A model generated the notes under the pieces. That model was not told the origin of the DNA and made no database searches. It saw only the letters and a list, made by a program, of their open reading frames with translations. A stretch of DNA of 7,736 bases from the NCBI GenBank assembly GCA_945902735.1, contig CAMDNF010000110.1:1-7736 (forward strand), read 5' to 3'. This stretch comes from SHWC01 sp945902735 (GTDB lineage Bacteria > Pseudomonadota > Alphaproteobacteria > UBA828). Below are positions 1-5,938 of this stretch, one piece after another (the stretch's first letter is position 1; every line of letters begins with the position of its first letter). Made by a program: the position numbers and the translations under genes.

Positions 1-120
1 CGACAGAAGCCCCCCGTCGAAGGCGGCGCTCACTTTCTTGCGGCACACGGCTGGAAGATCGAACGGCAGAAGGCTATCGTCGTTCATGGCGGGTGTGGCG
101 CTCCGTGGTCGCGTCGGTGA
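1..120 (+). CDS. Possible 3' end of an unidentified gene (partial)
   Basis: Frame 1 is open from the window edge to a TGA at 118-120 and gives a 39-residue tail. It contains a plausible-looking stretch, HFLAAHGWKIERQKAIVVHG, with a balanced amino-acid mix. The other two forward frames in this stretch are richer in Arg and Ser and look less like protein. I do not recognise a family. It could be the C-terminus of a plus-strand gene starting outside the window, or chance reading in GC-rich DNA. No terminator is evident behind it, and 121-228 shows no gene or clear structure. Confidence 0.25.
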   Translation, partial: RQKPPVEGGAHFLAAHGWKIERQKAIVVHGGCGAPWSRR

Positions 121-228
121 TCCTGTGTTAGCATCAGAATCATGCACGCTATCAGCGGCCTACGCCACATCCGCCAACCCAAAATCACCCTCGTCATGAA
201 TAAGACGGGCTAGCAGGCCTTCGTGGGC

Positions 229-1263
229 TCAATGGCCGGGCGCGCGCATGTCGGCCGGAATCACTTTGCCGCGCTCGACGATGATCTCGTCGTCGAGATA
301 GAGCGTGCAATTCTTCATCGGCACATCGAGATGGCAGGCGGTGTCGTTGTCGCCGCCGAACTCGGTGTCGGGGCCGAGCGAGAACAGCACATTGCCATAG
401 TGCGCGCGGCCATCCATGCCGATGCCGGGCAAATCCACGCGCCACTCGCACTTCTCATTGAGGCCCCAGCCAATGTGTGAGATGGCATAGGCGCGCGGGT
501 CGTTATAGGTCTCGACGAATTTTTTGAGCGCCGGTGAGTCCGGCCCCTTCATCTCGACCACGCGTCCATCGCGAATGATGAACTCGATGCCGTTCTCGAC
601 GAAGCTCTTGAGCGGATAAACAATGTCCTTCGGTTGCATCACGACGCGGCCATTTACTTGACCGTCCTCAGCGAGTGTCGCGAGGAAGCCACCTGGCCAA
701 TGATCCCAGCGGCCCGGCGTATCGGTATAGCCGTATTCGGTCAAAATCTCCTTGTCGCCGAGGCCATAGGTCACGTCCGTGCCGGCCGCGTTGGTAAAGC
801 GCAGCGTCTTGGCGCGCTTGAGGCGCGCCTCGGCGGCTTCGACGCGTCGGCGTTGCGCCTCGGTCGGCGCCAGGCGTTTCAAAATCTCAATCGGCTCGAC
901 GACGAGGATCACGCGCGCGCCGGCCTTCTGCATTTCGATCTGCTCGCGCGAGAACAAGAGCAGCATGTGGTCGACCACGAGATCGGCTTGCTTGCAAGTT
1001 TTCATCGCGGAGGGGTGTCTCGACAGGCTGTTCTGGCCGACATTGGCGATGCGTTCGCTCGCGCTCATCGCCTTCACGGCCGGCAGATGCACGTTCTCGA
1101 CATTGGCGCCGAGCTCGCGCCCGGCGGCAATGAAGGTCGCGGCATAATCCTGCAATTGATCGCCCTCGGAGAGCACCGCGACATTCACGCCCGGTTTGAC
1201 GCCGCAGAGCACAAGCTCGCTCCGGAACAGCTCATACATCTCGCGTTCGGCGGCTTTGGTCAT
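229..1263 (-). CDS. NicX-like / M29 aminopeptidase-related metalloenzyme (2,5-dihydroxypyridine dioxygenase family)
   Basis: A 344-residue cytosolic protein with no signal peptide. Its length and motif spacing fit the family containing NicX (2,5-dihydroxypyridine 5,6-dioxygenase, about 350 residues), whose fold is related to M29 aminopeptidases. As I recall the NicX structure, Fe(II) is held by two His and one Asp, and further active-site His lie upstream. Candidate equivalents here are His263 (ISHIGWGLNE), His311 and Asp313 (CHLDVP), with His188 (RWDHWP) and His99 (VVDHML). These spacings agree closely with NicX. The ATG at 1263 is preceded by AGAGGAG with a 6-base gap, a strong ribosome binding site, which fixes the start. 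The gene diverges from nhaA. No other nicotinate-degradation gene lies nearby, so the true substrate may be another N-heterocycle or aromatic compound, or the protein may be a peptidase. Family is fairly sure; substrate is inference. Confidence 0.8.
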   Translation of the reverse strand: MTKAAEREMYELFRSELVLCGVKPGVNVAVLSEGDQLQDYAATFIAAGRELGANVENVHLPAVKAMSASERIANVGQNSLSRHPSAMKTCKQADLVVDHMLLLFSREQIEMQKAGARVILVVEPIEILKRLAPTEAQRRRVEAAEARLKRAKTLRFTNAAGTDVTYGLGDKEILTEYGYTDTPGRWDHWPGGFLATLAEDGQVNGRVVMQPKDIVYPLKSFVENGIEFIIRDGRVVEMKGPDSPALKKFVETYNDPRAYAISHIGWGLNEKCEWRVDLPGIGMDGRAHYGNVLFSLGPDTEFGGDNDTACHLDVPMKNCTLYLDDEIIVERGKVIPADMRAPGH

Positions 1264-1351
1264 GCGGCGCTCCTCTGATGGTGCGGTTCGCTAGTCTATG
1301 AAGCCGCCGAAGGGCTCAGCAAGGCCCAATGTTGATCGCACAGGCGAATAG

Positions 1352-1391
1352 GGTTGACGCTCGGCGTTCAATGGTCAACCTGCAGGTCAAC
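1352..1391. repeat. GGTTGAC / GGTCAAC repeats, possible operator upstream of nhaA
   Basis: GGTTGAC at 1352-1358 is an exact inverted match to GTCAACC at 1374-1380. GGTCAAC recurs in direct orientation at 1373-1379 and 1385-1391, starting 12 bases apart. The cluster lies 27-66 bases before the nhaA start, in the divergent 154-bp spacer, where a regulator might bind. No convincing -35/-10 pair was found there. Function is inference. Confidence 0.25.
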
Positions 1392-1417
1392 GAACCAAGA
1401 GATAAGGGCAATTCGCG

Positions 1418-2629
1418 GTGATAGGCCAATTAGCGGGGCTGCCGACCCGAGCGATTACGGGGTTTTTCAGGCTTGAATCGGCTGGCGGTTTGTTGCTCGT
1501 CGCCATGGCGGCGGTCGCGCTGATCCTGAGTAATTCGCCGGCCGCCGATTTCTATCGGTCGGTGATCGACCTTCCGATGGCGGCCTATGCTGGCGATGTC
1601 GGCCTCGAAAAGACGCTCGTTCATTGGGTGAATGACGGCCTGATGGCGGTGTTCTTTCTTTTGGTCGGACTCGAGATCAAGCGCGAGATCAAGGACGGCG
1701 AATTGTCGAGCCGGGAACAGGCCCTGCTGCCGGCCGCGGCCGCTCTTGGCGGCATGGCGGTGCCAGCCCTGGTTTATGTGCTTTTCAATATGGGCGATGA
1801 AATCGCCCTGCGCGGCTGGGCGATCCCCGCCGCGACCGATATCGCATTCTCGCTCGGCGTCATTTCATTGCTCGGCCGGCGCGTGCCCGCCTCGCTAAAG
1901 ATTTTTCTTACCGCGCTCGCGATCCTCGACGATCTTGGCGCGATCATCATCATCGCGATTTTCTATACCGCCGAACTTTCGGCCATCTCGCTCGGTGTCG
2001 CGGGTGCGTGCGTCATTCTTTTGGTCGTGCTGAACCGGGTCGGGGTCGAACGGCTCGCGCCCTATGTTCTGGTCGGGCTCGTTCTATGGTTCGCGGTGCT
2101 GGAATCGGGCGTGCATGCGACCCTGGCGGGCGTCGTACTCGGCCTCTGCATTCCGCTCCACGGCCGAAGCGGCGGGGATGCCGCATCGCCGCTGCGCCAA
2201 CTCGAGCACACGCTGCATCCGTGGGTCGCCTATCTGATCTTGCCGCTCTTCGCGCTGCTCAATGCCGGCGTAGGTTTTTCAGGTGCTGAAAGCGACGCGG
2301 TTTTCGGCAGCGTGCCGCTCGGCATCGCGCTCGGCCTCTTCCTCGGCAAGCAAATTGGCGTTTTTGGCATGGCATGGCTCTTGATCCGCTTCGGCATTTG
2401 CCGCCTGCCCGAGGGCGCCAATTGGAGGCAGCTTTATGGCGTTGCCGTTTTGACCGGAATCGGTTTCACCATGAGCCTCTTTATCGGCGGCCTGGCCTTC
2501 GAGCCCGGCACCCACGATAGCGATGTGCGGATCGGCGTGCTGATCGGCTCAATCGCTTCCGCGCTCGTCGGCTATGTCCTGCTCCGTGCCGCGGGTCGTG
2601 AGAGCGCTCAGCGCAGTTCGGTGGCGTAG
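1418..2629 (+). CDS. nhaA: Na+/H+ antiporter NhaA
   Basis: A 403-residue inner-membrane protein that expels Na+ (or Li+) in exchange for about two H+, serving pH and salt homeostasis. E. coli NhaA has 388 residues. The family hallmarks are in order: the LLVGLEIKRE segment with Glu86 (E. coli Glu78), Asp141 in ATDIAFSLGV (E. coli Asp133), the Asp171-Asp172 pair in AILDDLGAI (E. coli Asp163/Asp164, ion binding), Lys311 in LFLGKQIG (E. coli Lys300) and GIGFTMSLFIGGLAF near the end. Many hydrophobic segments run through the whole length, as expected for 12 membrane helices. The start is GTG at 1418, with AAGGG at 1404-1408 and a 9-base gap as ribosome binding site. The gene diverges from the NicX-like gene, and its last 22 bases overlap the end of thiY, which is transcribed toward it. 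It appears intact. Confidence 0.96.
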   Translation: MIGQLAGLPTRAITGFFRLESAGGLLLVAMAAVALILSNSPAADFYRSVIDLPMAAYAGDVGLEKTLVHWVNDGLMAVFFLLVGLEIKREIKDGELSSREQALLPAAAALGGMAVPALVYVLFNMGDEIALRGWAIPAATDIAFSLGVISLLGRRVPASLKIFLTALAILDDLGAIIIIAIFYTAELSAISLGVAGACVILLVVLNRVGVERLAPYVLVGLVLWFAVLESGVHATLAGVVLGLCIPLHGRSGGDAASPLRQLEHTLHPWVAYLILPLFALLNAGVGFSGAESDAVFGSVPLGIALGLFLGKQIGVFGMAWLLIRFGICRLPEGANWRQLYGVAVLTGIGFTMSLFIGGLAFEPGTHDSDVRIGVLIGSIASALVGYVLLRAAGRESAQRSSVA

Positions 2630-3570
2630 GCCTCGGCCGGTAGCGCCTCCTTGATCAGCCCGCGCGTGACGAGGAACGCCGCGAAGCGTTCATAACGCGC
2701 GCGGTCGAATGCCGCCGGGGTCAGCGCGAAGCGGGGCAAAGTGTCGCGCCAGGCGCGTTTGTTGAGCTCGTTTTTCAGATCGGGGTTCGCCGCCGCGACG
2801 CGATCATAGGCGTCGTCTGGGTGATTGACCAGATATTGAACGCCGCGCTCGATGGCATCCAGAAAGCGGCGAATGGTTTTGGGATCAAAGCCGTCGCGCT
2901 TGGCGACGAAGATCAGTTCGTCATAGGCCGGCACGCCTTCTTCCTCGACATAGAAGGCGCGGCCCTTACGGCCTTCGATCTCGAGCTGATTGAGCTCGAA
3001 ATTACGAAATGCGCCAATCACGGCATCGACCTGGCCTGAGAGCAGAGCCGGCGATAGTGAGAAATTGATGTTGATCAGCGTCACGTCTTTCAGCGTGAGG
3101 CCGTGGCGCTCCAGCATCGTGCCGAGCAGCGCGTCCTCGAAACCGCCAACGGAATAACCAACGCGCCGGCCTTTGAGATCGGCGATCGATTTGACCGGGC
3201 CATCGGCGAGCGCGAGCAAGGTGTTGAGCGGTGTCGCGACCAGCGTGCCGACGCGGACCAGCGGCAGGCCCGCCGCCACTTGAATGTGAAGTTGCGGTTG
3301 ATAGGTGACCGCGAGATCGGCCTTGCCGGCGGCGACCAATTTAGGCGGGTCGTTCGGATCGGCCGGCGCGATGATCTCGACCTCAAGCCCAGCCTCTTTG
3401 AAATAGCCATTCTCTTGCGCGACCAGGATCGGCGCATGGTCAGGATTGACGAACCAATCGAGCACCAATGTGAGTTTGGCTGGGGTGTCCGCAGCAAAGG
3501 TCGCGAGCGGCGCGGCGAAGAGGCTAAGACCGAACGCCACCAGAATCAAAACCGCGCGACGGATCAACAT
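2608..3570 (-). CDS. thiY: ThiY: periplasmic binding protein for a hydroxymethylpyrimidine thiamin precursor (NMT1/THI5-like)
   Basis: A 320-residue substrate-binding protein of the NMT1/THI5-like family. Residues 1-26 form a signal peptide (RR near the start, a hydrophobic core, then a likely cut after ATFA). The mature protein starts with KLTLVLDWFVNPDHAPILVA, the typical opening of ThiY. ThiY is known to bind formylaminopyrimidine, a thiamin degradation product that is salvaged to HMP. Two alpha/beta lobes follow, with GRRVGYSVGGFEDALL near 135-150 and the hinge region GQVDAVIGAF near 179-188. The start is the ATG at 3568-3570, behind AGGAG with a 7-base gap and two bases after the thiX stop. 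The frame stays open upstream to 4119, but that part runs antisense-frame through thiX and is Arg-rich, so it is not coding. It is the last gene of thiZXY. Ligand choice is supported mainly by family and by the TPP riboswitch upstream. Confidence 0.92.
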   Translation of the reverse strand: MLIRRAVLILVAFGLSLFAAPLATFAADTPAKLTLVLDWFVNPDHAPILVAQENGYFKEAGLEVEIIAPADPNDPPKLVAAGKADLAVTYQPQLHIQVAAGLPLVRVGTLVATPLNTLLALADGPVKSIADLKGRRVGYSVGGFEDALLGTMLERHGLTLKDVTLININFSLSPALLSGQVDAVIGAFRNFELNQLEIEGRKGRAFYVEEEGVPAYDELIFVAKRDGFDPKTIRRFLDAIERGVQYLVNHPDDAYDRVAAANPDLKNELNKRAWRDTLPRFALTPAAFDRARYERFAAFLVTRGLIKEALPAEAYATELR

Positions 3571-3572
3571 GG

Positions 3573-4334
3573 CTAGTCTCCTTGTTTGACGGGGGCGCTG
3601 TCGGCGACCCAGGGCAGCGCGCGCCTGAGCCCGGCATCGAGTGTGAAATAGAGTGCAAGGCCGATGATCGCGAGTACGAGCAACGCCGCGAACATCAGGT
3701 CGATCTGCATGCGGCCATTGGCTTGCAGCATCAAATAGCCGAGGCCGGCGCTCGAGCCGACCCATTCGCCGACCACGGCGCCGATTGGCGCGACCGCGGC
3801 CGCGACACGAAGGCCTGAGGCGAGCGCGGGCAAGGCCGCCGGCGCGCGGACATGCCACAGCACGCGCCAGCGCCGCGCGCCCATGGTGTGCGCGAGGTCG
3901 AGCCAACCGGGTTCGGTGCGCCTCAGCCCATCGAAGAACGCGGTCGCGACCGGAAAGAAAATAATCAGCGCGGCCATCGCGACCTTCGAGGCGATACCAT
4001 AGCCGAACCAAAGCACGAGGATCGGCGCGAGCGCGAAGACCGGTACTGCCTGCGAAGCGACGAGCACGGGCAGAAGCCAAAGCCGCGCCGGACGGAAATA
4101 GGCGAGGGTGAGCGCGCACGCGGCGCCGAATGCGGTGCCGAGCAGGAGACCGAGCGCCATTTCAAGCATGGTGATGCTGGCATGGCCAACCAAGCGTTCC
4201 CAATGCGCGCCGATCGCGAGCGCAACGCGGAGTGGGCCCGGCAAGATATAGGGCGGTAGGTTCCCCAACGCCGCGATCGCTTCCCACAATAGGACGAACC
4301 CAATCAACACAAGGGGAAGTCGGAGCCACTTCAT
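3573..4334 (-). CDS. thiX: ThiX: permease of the HMP-precursor ABC transporter
   Basis: A 253-residue inner-membrane permease of the binding-protein-dependent type (BPD_transp_1 family). Hydrophobic segments occur near residues 5-25, 55-78, 85-110, 116-135, 170-190 and 212-232. The cytoplasmic coupling loop (EAA motif) that docks on the ATPase is LAHTMGARRWRVLWHVRAP at about 147-165, followed by ALPALASGLRVA and the family-typical IGAVVGEWVG. The ATG at 4332-4334 overlaps the stop of thiZ as ATGA, which suggests translational coupling. The stop is two bases before thiY. With ThiZ and ThiY it makes a complete importer for pyrimidine thiamin precursors. Confidence 0.92.
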   Translation of the reverse strand: MKWLRLPLVLIGFVLLWEAIAALGNLPPYILPGPLRVALAIGAHWERLVGHASITMLEMALGLLLGTAFGAACALTLAYFRPARLWLLPVLVASQAVPVFALAPILVLWFGYGIASKVAMAALIIFFPVATAFFDGLRRTEPGWLDLAHTMGARRWRVLWHVRAPAALPALASGLRVAAAVAPIGAVVGEWVGSSAGLGYLMLQANGRMQIDLMFAALLVLAIIGLALYFTLDAGLRRALPWVADSAPVKQGD

Positions 4335-5116
4335 GGCGCGTCGAGCCCTTCGGCATCGCTCGCGAGAAGGGTGCGAAACAATCGTGCCTCCGCATCGAGC
4401 ACGGCCGGATCATCGGCGCGGCGTGGGATGGCGGAGTCAGGCAGCGCGGCCTCGATCAGGCGCGCGGGACGCCCCGCCATGACCAAGACCTTTTGGCCGA
4501 GCCTGATCGCTTCGAGCGGATCGTGGGTCACCAGCACGATGGTTCGCCCGCGCAATGTTTCAACCGCGAGGTCTTGCAGACGGAGGCGTGTCACCGCGTC
4601 GAGCGCGGAGAAGGGCTCGTCCATCAGAACGATCGGGCGATCTTCGGCCAGCGTGCGCGCGAGCGCGACGCGTTGGCGCATGCCGCCGGAAAGTGTCGCG
4701 GGGCGATCGGCGGTCCGCCTGCCAAGGCCGACTTGATCGAGCAGGCGATGCGCCAAGGCATCGTCGACGGCTTCGCCGCGCAGGCGCGCGCCGAGGCTGA
4801 CATTGCCGAGCGCGCTCAGCCAGGGCAGCAACAAGTCCTGCTGCGCCATATAGGCGATGCGGCCCTGGAGCGGGTGGCCATCGCTCGCCGCGACTCGCCC
4901 GGGCGGGGCAGGCGTCTCGAGCCCCGCGATCAGCCGCAAGAGGGTCGATTTGCCAACGCCGCTCGGGCCGAGCAAGCAGGTCCATTGCCCAGCCGCGATA
5001 TGGAGCGAGAAATCGGCAAAGAGATCGCGTCCGGCATAGCTTAGCCGGGCCTGGGCGATATCAATCCCCGGCGGCGCGAGACCGCGTTGGGGCGGCTTAT
5101 GGTTAATGAGCGTCAA
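4331..5116 (-). CDS. thiZ: ThiZ: ATPase of the HMP-precursor ABC transporter
   Basis: A 261-residue ABC ATPase of the nitrate/taurine/thiamin-precursor group. The motifs are all present: Walker A GPSGVGKST (50-58), Q-loop QQD (92-94), signature LSGGMRQRV (142-150), Walker B IVLMDEP (162-168) and the switch His198 in VTHDP. The segment QWTCLLGPSGVGKSTLLRL is typical of ThiZ. The most likely start is TTG at 5114-5116. There is no ATG, GTG or other TTG before the conserved region, and an in-frame TGA lies at 5147-5149. The TTG is two bases from helix P1 of the TPP riboswitch, and the only purine-rich sites (AGGA at 5128-5125, GAGGG at 5121-5117) lie inside the aptamer's 3' part. Control of translation by TPP is therefore likely. 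It is the first gene of the operon and overlaps thiX by four bases. Confidence 0.92.
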   Translation of the reverse strand: MTLINHKPPQRGLAPPGIDIAQARLSYAGRDLFADFSLHIAAGQWTCLLGPSGVGKSTLLRLIAGLETPAPPGRVAASDGHPLQGRIAYMAQQDLLLPWLSALGNVSLGARLRGEAVDDALAHRLLDQVGLGRRTADRPATLSGGMRQRVALARTLAEDRPIVLMDEPFSALDAVTRLRLQDLAVETLRGRTIVLVTHDPLEAIRLGQKVLVMAGRPARLIEAALPDSAIPRRADDPAVLDAEARLFRTLLASDAEGLDAP

Positions 5117-5117
5117 C

Positions 5118-5482
5118 CCTCGTTTCCTACGCCGGCATAACCCGGTTCAGGTTTCAGCAGGCTGTCGAAGAATTCCCGCATGTCGCGACGCTGGGAGAAA
5201 TTGGCGTGGGCTAGGAGCGAGGGGCGCGGCGATGCCGGATGCATCGTAAGCCCTGAGCGACGCTGAGCCACAACTATTTCTCCCGCGTCCCACTTGGGTT
5301 GCGACGGCGGGCAGGCGCCCGGTTCGTCGCGACGGCTCACCGATGCTCCGGCATCGCTTTCGCCGCCGCTCCTGCCATTCGCCTGCCCGGCGTTCGCAAC
5401 GCGACGCGAGGGAATTCTTCGGCAGCCTGCTAAGGGTCGCCGGTAGACCGGCCTCTCAGCCCGAAAAGGGCTCCCCCCGAGA
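5118..5482 (-). promoter_or_regulatory. TPP (THI-box) riboswitch, split by an inserted element
   Basis: Read on the minus strand, both halves of a TPP aptamer are present. The 5' half (5482-5432) has the P1 strand TCTCG, a G-run for P2, P3 AGCCC/GGGCT with the pyrimidine-sensing CTGAGA motif, an extra hairpin GCCGG-TCTA-CCGGC, then GACCC closing P2. The 3' half (5155-5118) has GAAACCTGAACC, P5 CCGG/CCGG around GTTATG, the pyrophosphate-sensing GCCGGCGTAGG, and CGAGG, which pairs with TCTCG to form P1 (one G-U). Between them, in linker J2/4, sit 276 foreign bases (5156-5431). Joined without the insert, the linker reads TTGAAA, six bases like the usual TTTGAA. The switch lies directly before thiZXY, a classic TPP target. 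Whether it still senses TPP is unknown. Confidence 0.88.
5156..5431. mobile_element. 276-bp fold-back (MITE-like) element inside the TPP riboswitch
   Basis: The ends are 31-base inverted repeats, 5156-5186 and 5401-5431, identical at 27 of 31 positions; both start AGCAGGCTG and contain CGAAGAATTCCC. Inside, AGGAGCG (5213-5219) pairs with 5367-5373, and 5229-5246 pairs with 5341-5357 except for one extra base. The paired blocks keep the same distance from the ends, so the whole element is a diverged palindrome. Each arm also has its own inverted repeats: about 5187-5214 with 5261-5289 (perfect core GGGAGAAAT/ATTTCTCCC), and 5298-5317 with 5380-5400 (19 of 21). I see no convincing gene in it. 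No target duplication is visible. It resembles a non-autonomous transposon remnant or a repeated palindromic element. I cannot name its family. Confidence 0.75.
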
Positions 5483-5490
5483 TGTCACCG

Positions 5491-5519
5491 ATTATTCGTC
5501 CGAATATCACCCGTTTCAA
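5491..5519 (-). promoter_or_regulatory. Sigma70-type promoter for the thiZXY operon
   Basis: On the minus strand TTGAAA (5519-5514, 5 of 6 to the -35 consensus) is followed after exactly 17 bases by AATAAT (5496-5491, 5 of 6 to the -10 consensus). The expected start is near 5484, one or two bases before the first paired base of the riboswitch (5482). This placement makes the promoter credible and means the transcript includes the whole inserted element. The -10 overlaps a short palindrome TATTCG-TC-CGAATA (5493-5506), a possible repressor site. Confidence 0.65.
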
Positions 5520-5520
5520 G

Positions 5521-5559
5521 GGGGGTGAATGGCCAATTCTTTACGAATTATTCACCCTC
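5521..5559. repeat. Hairpin-forming inverted repeat between thi promoter and small gene
   Basis: GGGTGAAT (5523-5530) pairs exactly with ATTCACCC (5550-5557), and inside it AATTC (5535-5539) pairs with GAATT (5545-5549) around the loop TTTAC. That gives a 13-bp stem with a four-base bulge GGCC (5531-5534), extendable by a G-T and a G-C pair. It lies just upstream of the -35 box of the thi promoter. Related TCACC words occur at 5485-5489, 5507-5512 and 5552-5557. It may be a regulator site or the end of another small repeat; there is no T-run, so a terminator is unlikely. Confidence 0.5.
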
Positions 5560-5610
5560 GAATGAGTATTGGTTACGCGAATGTTCACACGTCACATAGC
5601 GAGTAACCCA

Positions 5611-5871
5611 ATGAGACTGAAATTCGTGCCCCGTTCCGGTACCCGGCTCGACGCTGAGTTCCAAGGGCATCTCTTCAGTTTGTTCTTCGATAGCGCCGTG
5701 ATCGCTGTGCCCGGACCGGATGGGCGGTGGATGCTCGGCGTGGATGGCGAGATCGTGTCTGGCTTCGGGAGTTTGAACCAGGCGAAGCACGCGGCGGAGC
5801 AATTCGCCATGGGCCTGGCCCTGGGGCCCGGGCTCAGTGGCTTGTCAGAGGCCTTCGATAGCCACGTTTGA
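5611..5871 (+). CDS. Small hypothetical protein (about 86 residues)
   Basis: I do not recognise this protein. From the ATG at 5611 it has 86 residues, no signal peptide and no membrane helix. A beta-rich N-terminal half (RLKFVPRSGTRLDAEFQGHL, then FDSAVIAVPGPDGRWMLGVDG) is followed by a likely helix (LNQAKHAAEQFAMGLALG). The sequence looks like a folded soluble protein rather than chance reading. The frame is also open to ATG 5581 and TTG 5569. I chose 5611 because GCGAG lies 7 bases upstream and the GGTTAC/GTAACC palindrome (5571-5576, 5603-5608) would then precede the gene. It diverges from thiZXY and precedes the XRE gene on the same strand by 67 bases. Opposite-strand frames here are shadows. 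Confidence 0.55.
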   Translation: MRLKFVPRSGTRLDAEFQGHLFSLFFDSAVIAVPGPDGRWMLGVDGEIVSGFGSLNQAKHAAEQFAMGLALGPGLSGLSEAFDSHV

Positions 5872-5891
5872 TTGTGGGTGATCGGGCGAAA

Positions 5892-5910
5892 CGGCCTTCT
5901 CAGGAGGCCG
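5892..5910 (+). terminator. Weak hairpin, possible terminator or leader structure
   Basis: CGGCCT (5892-5897) and AGGCCG (5905-5910) form a 6-bp stem with a 7-base loop, 20 bases after the small gene's stop and before the XRE gene. The T-run (TTTT) comes only about nine bases later, so intrinsic termination would be weak. Confidence 0.25.
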
Positions 5911-5938
5911 GCGCCCATATTTTGGGGGGTGAGAGTCT

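Noticed and set aside
210..222. AGCAGGCCTTCG near the left end as a second copy of the fold-back element's end
   Set aside because: It matches over only a few bases and lacks the GAATTCCC core, so it is probably chance.
634..1278. Plus-strand 214-residue frame opposite the NicX-like gene
   Set aside because: It is a shadow frame of the kind frequent in GC-rich genes. The minus-strand protein has family motifs and a strong ribosome site.
3571..4119. Long N-terminal extension of ThiY to give 503 residues
   Set aside because: It overlaps thiX in another frame and is Arg/Ala-rich. A signal peptide and a good ribosome site place the start at 3570.
4232..5044. Plus-strand 270-residue frame opposite thiZ
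   Set aside because: Antisense shadow of an unmistakable ABC ATPase.
5113..5340. Minus-strand 75-residue frame ending EPGYAGVGNEG
   Set aside because: It is the riboswitch 3' half and fold-back element read as protein, with no ribosome site or protein-like pattern. It could act as a leader peptide only if transcribed and translated, for which I see no evidence.
5156..5431. CRISPR array or tandem repeat in the thi leader
   Set aside because: The repeats are inverted and nested, not regularly spaced direct repeats.
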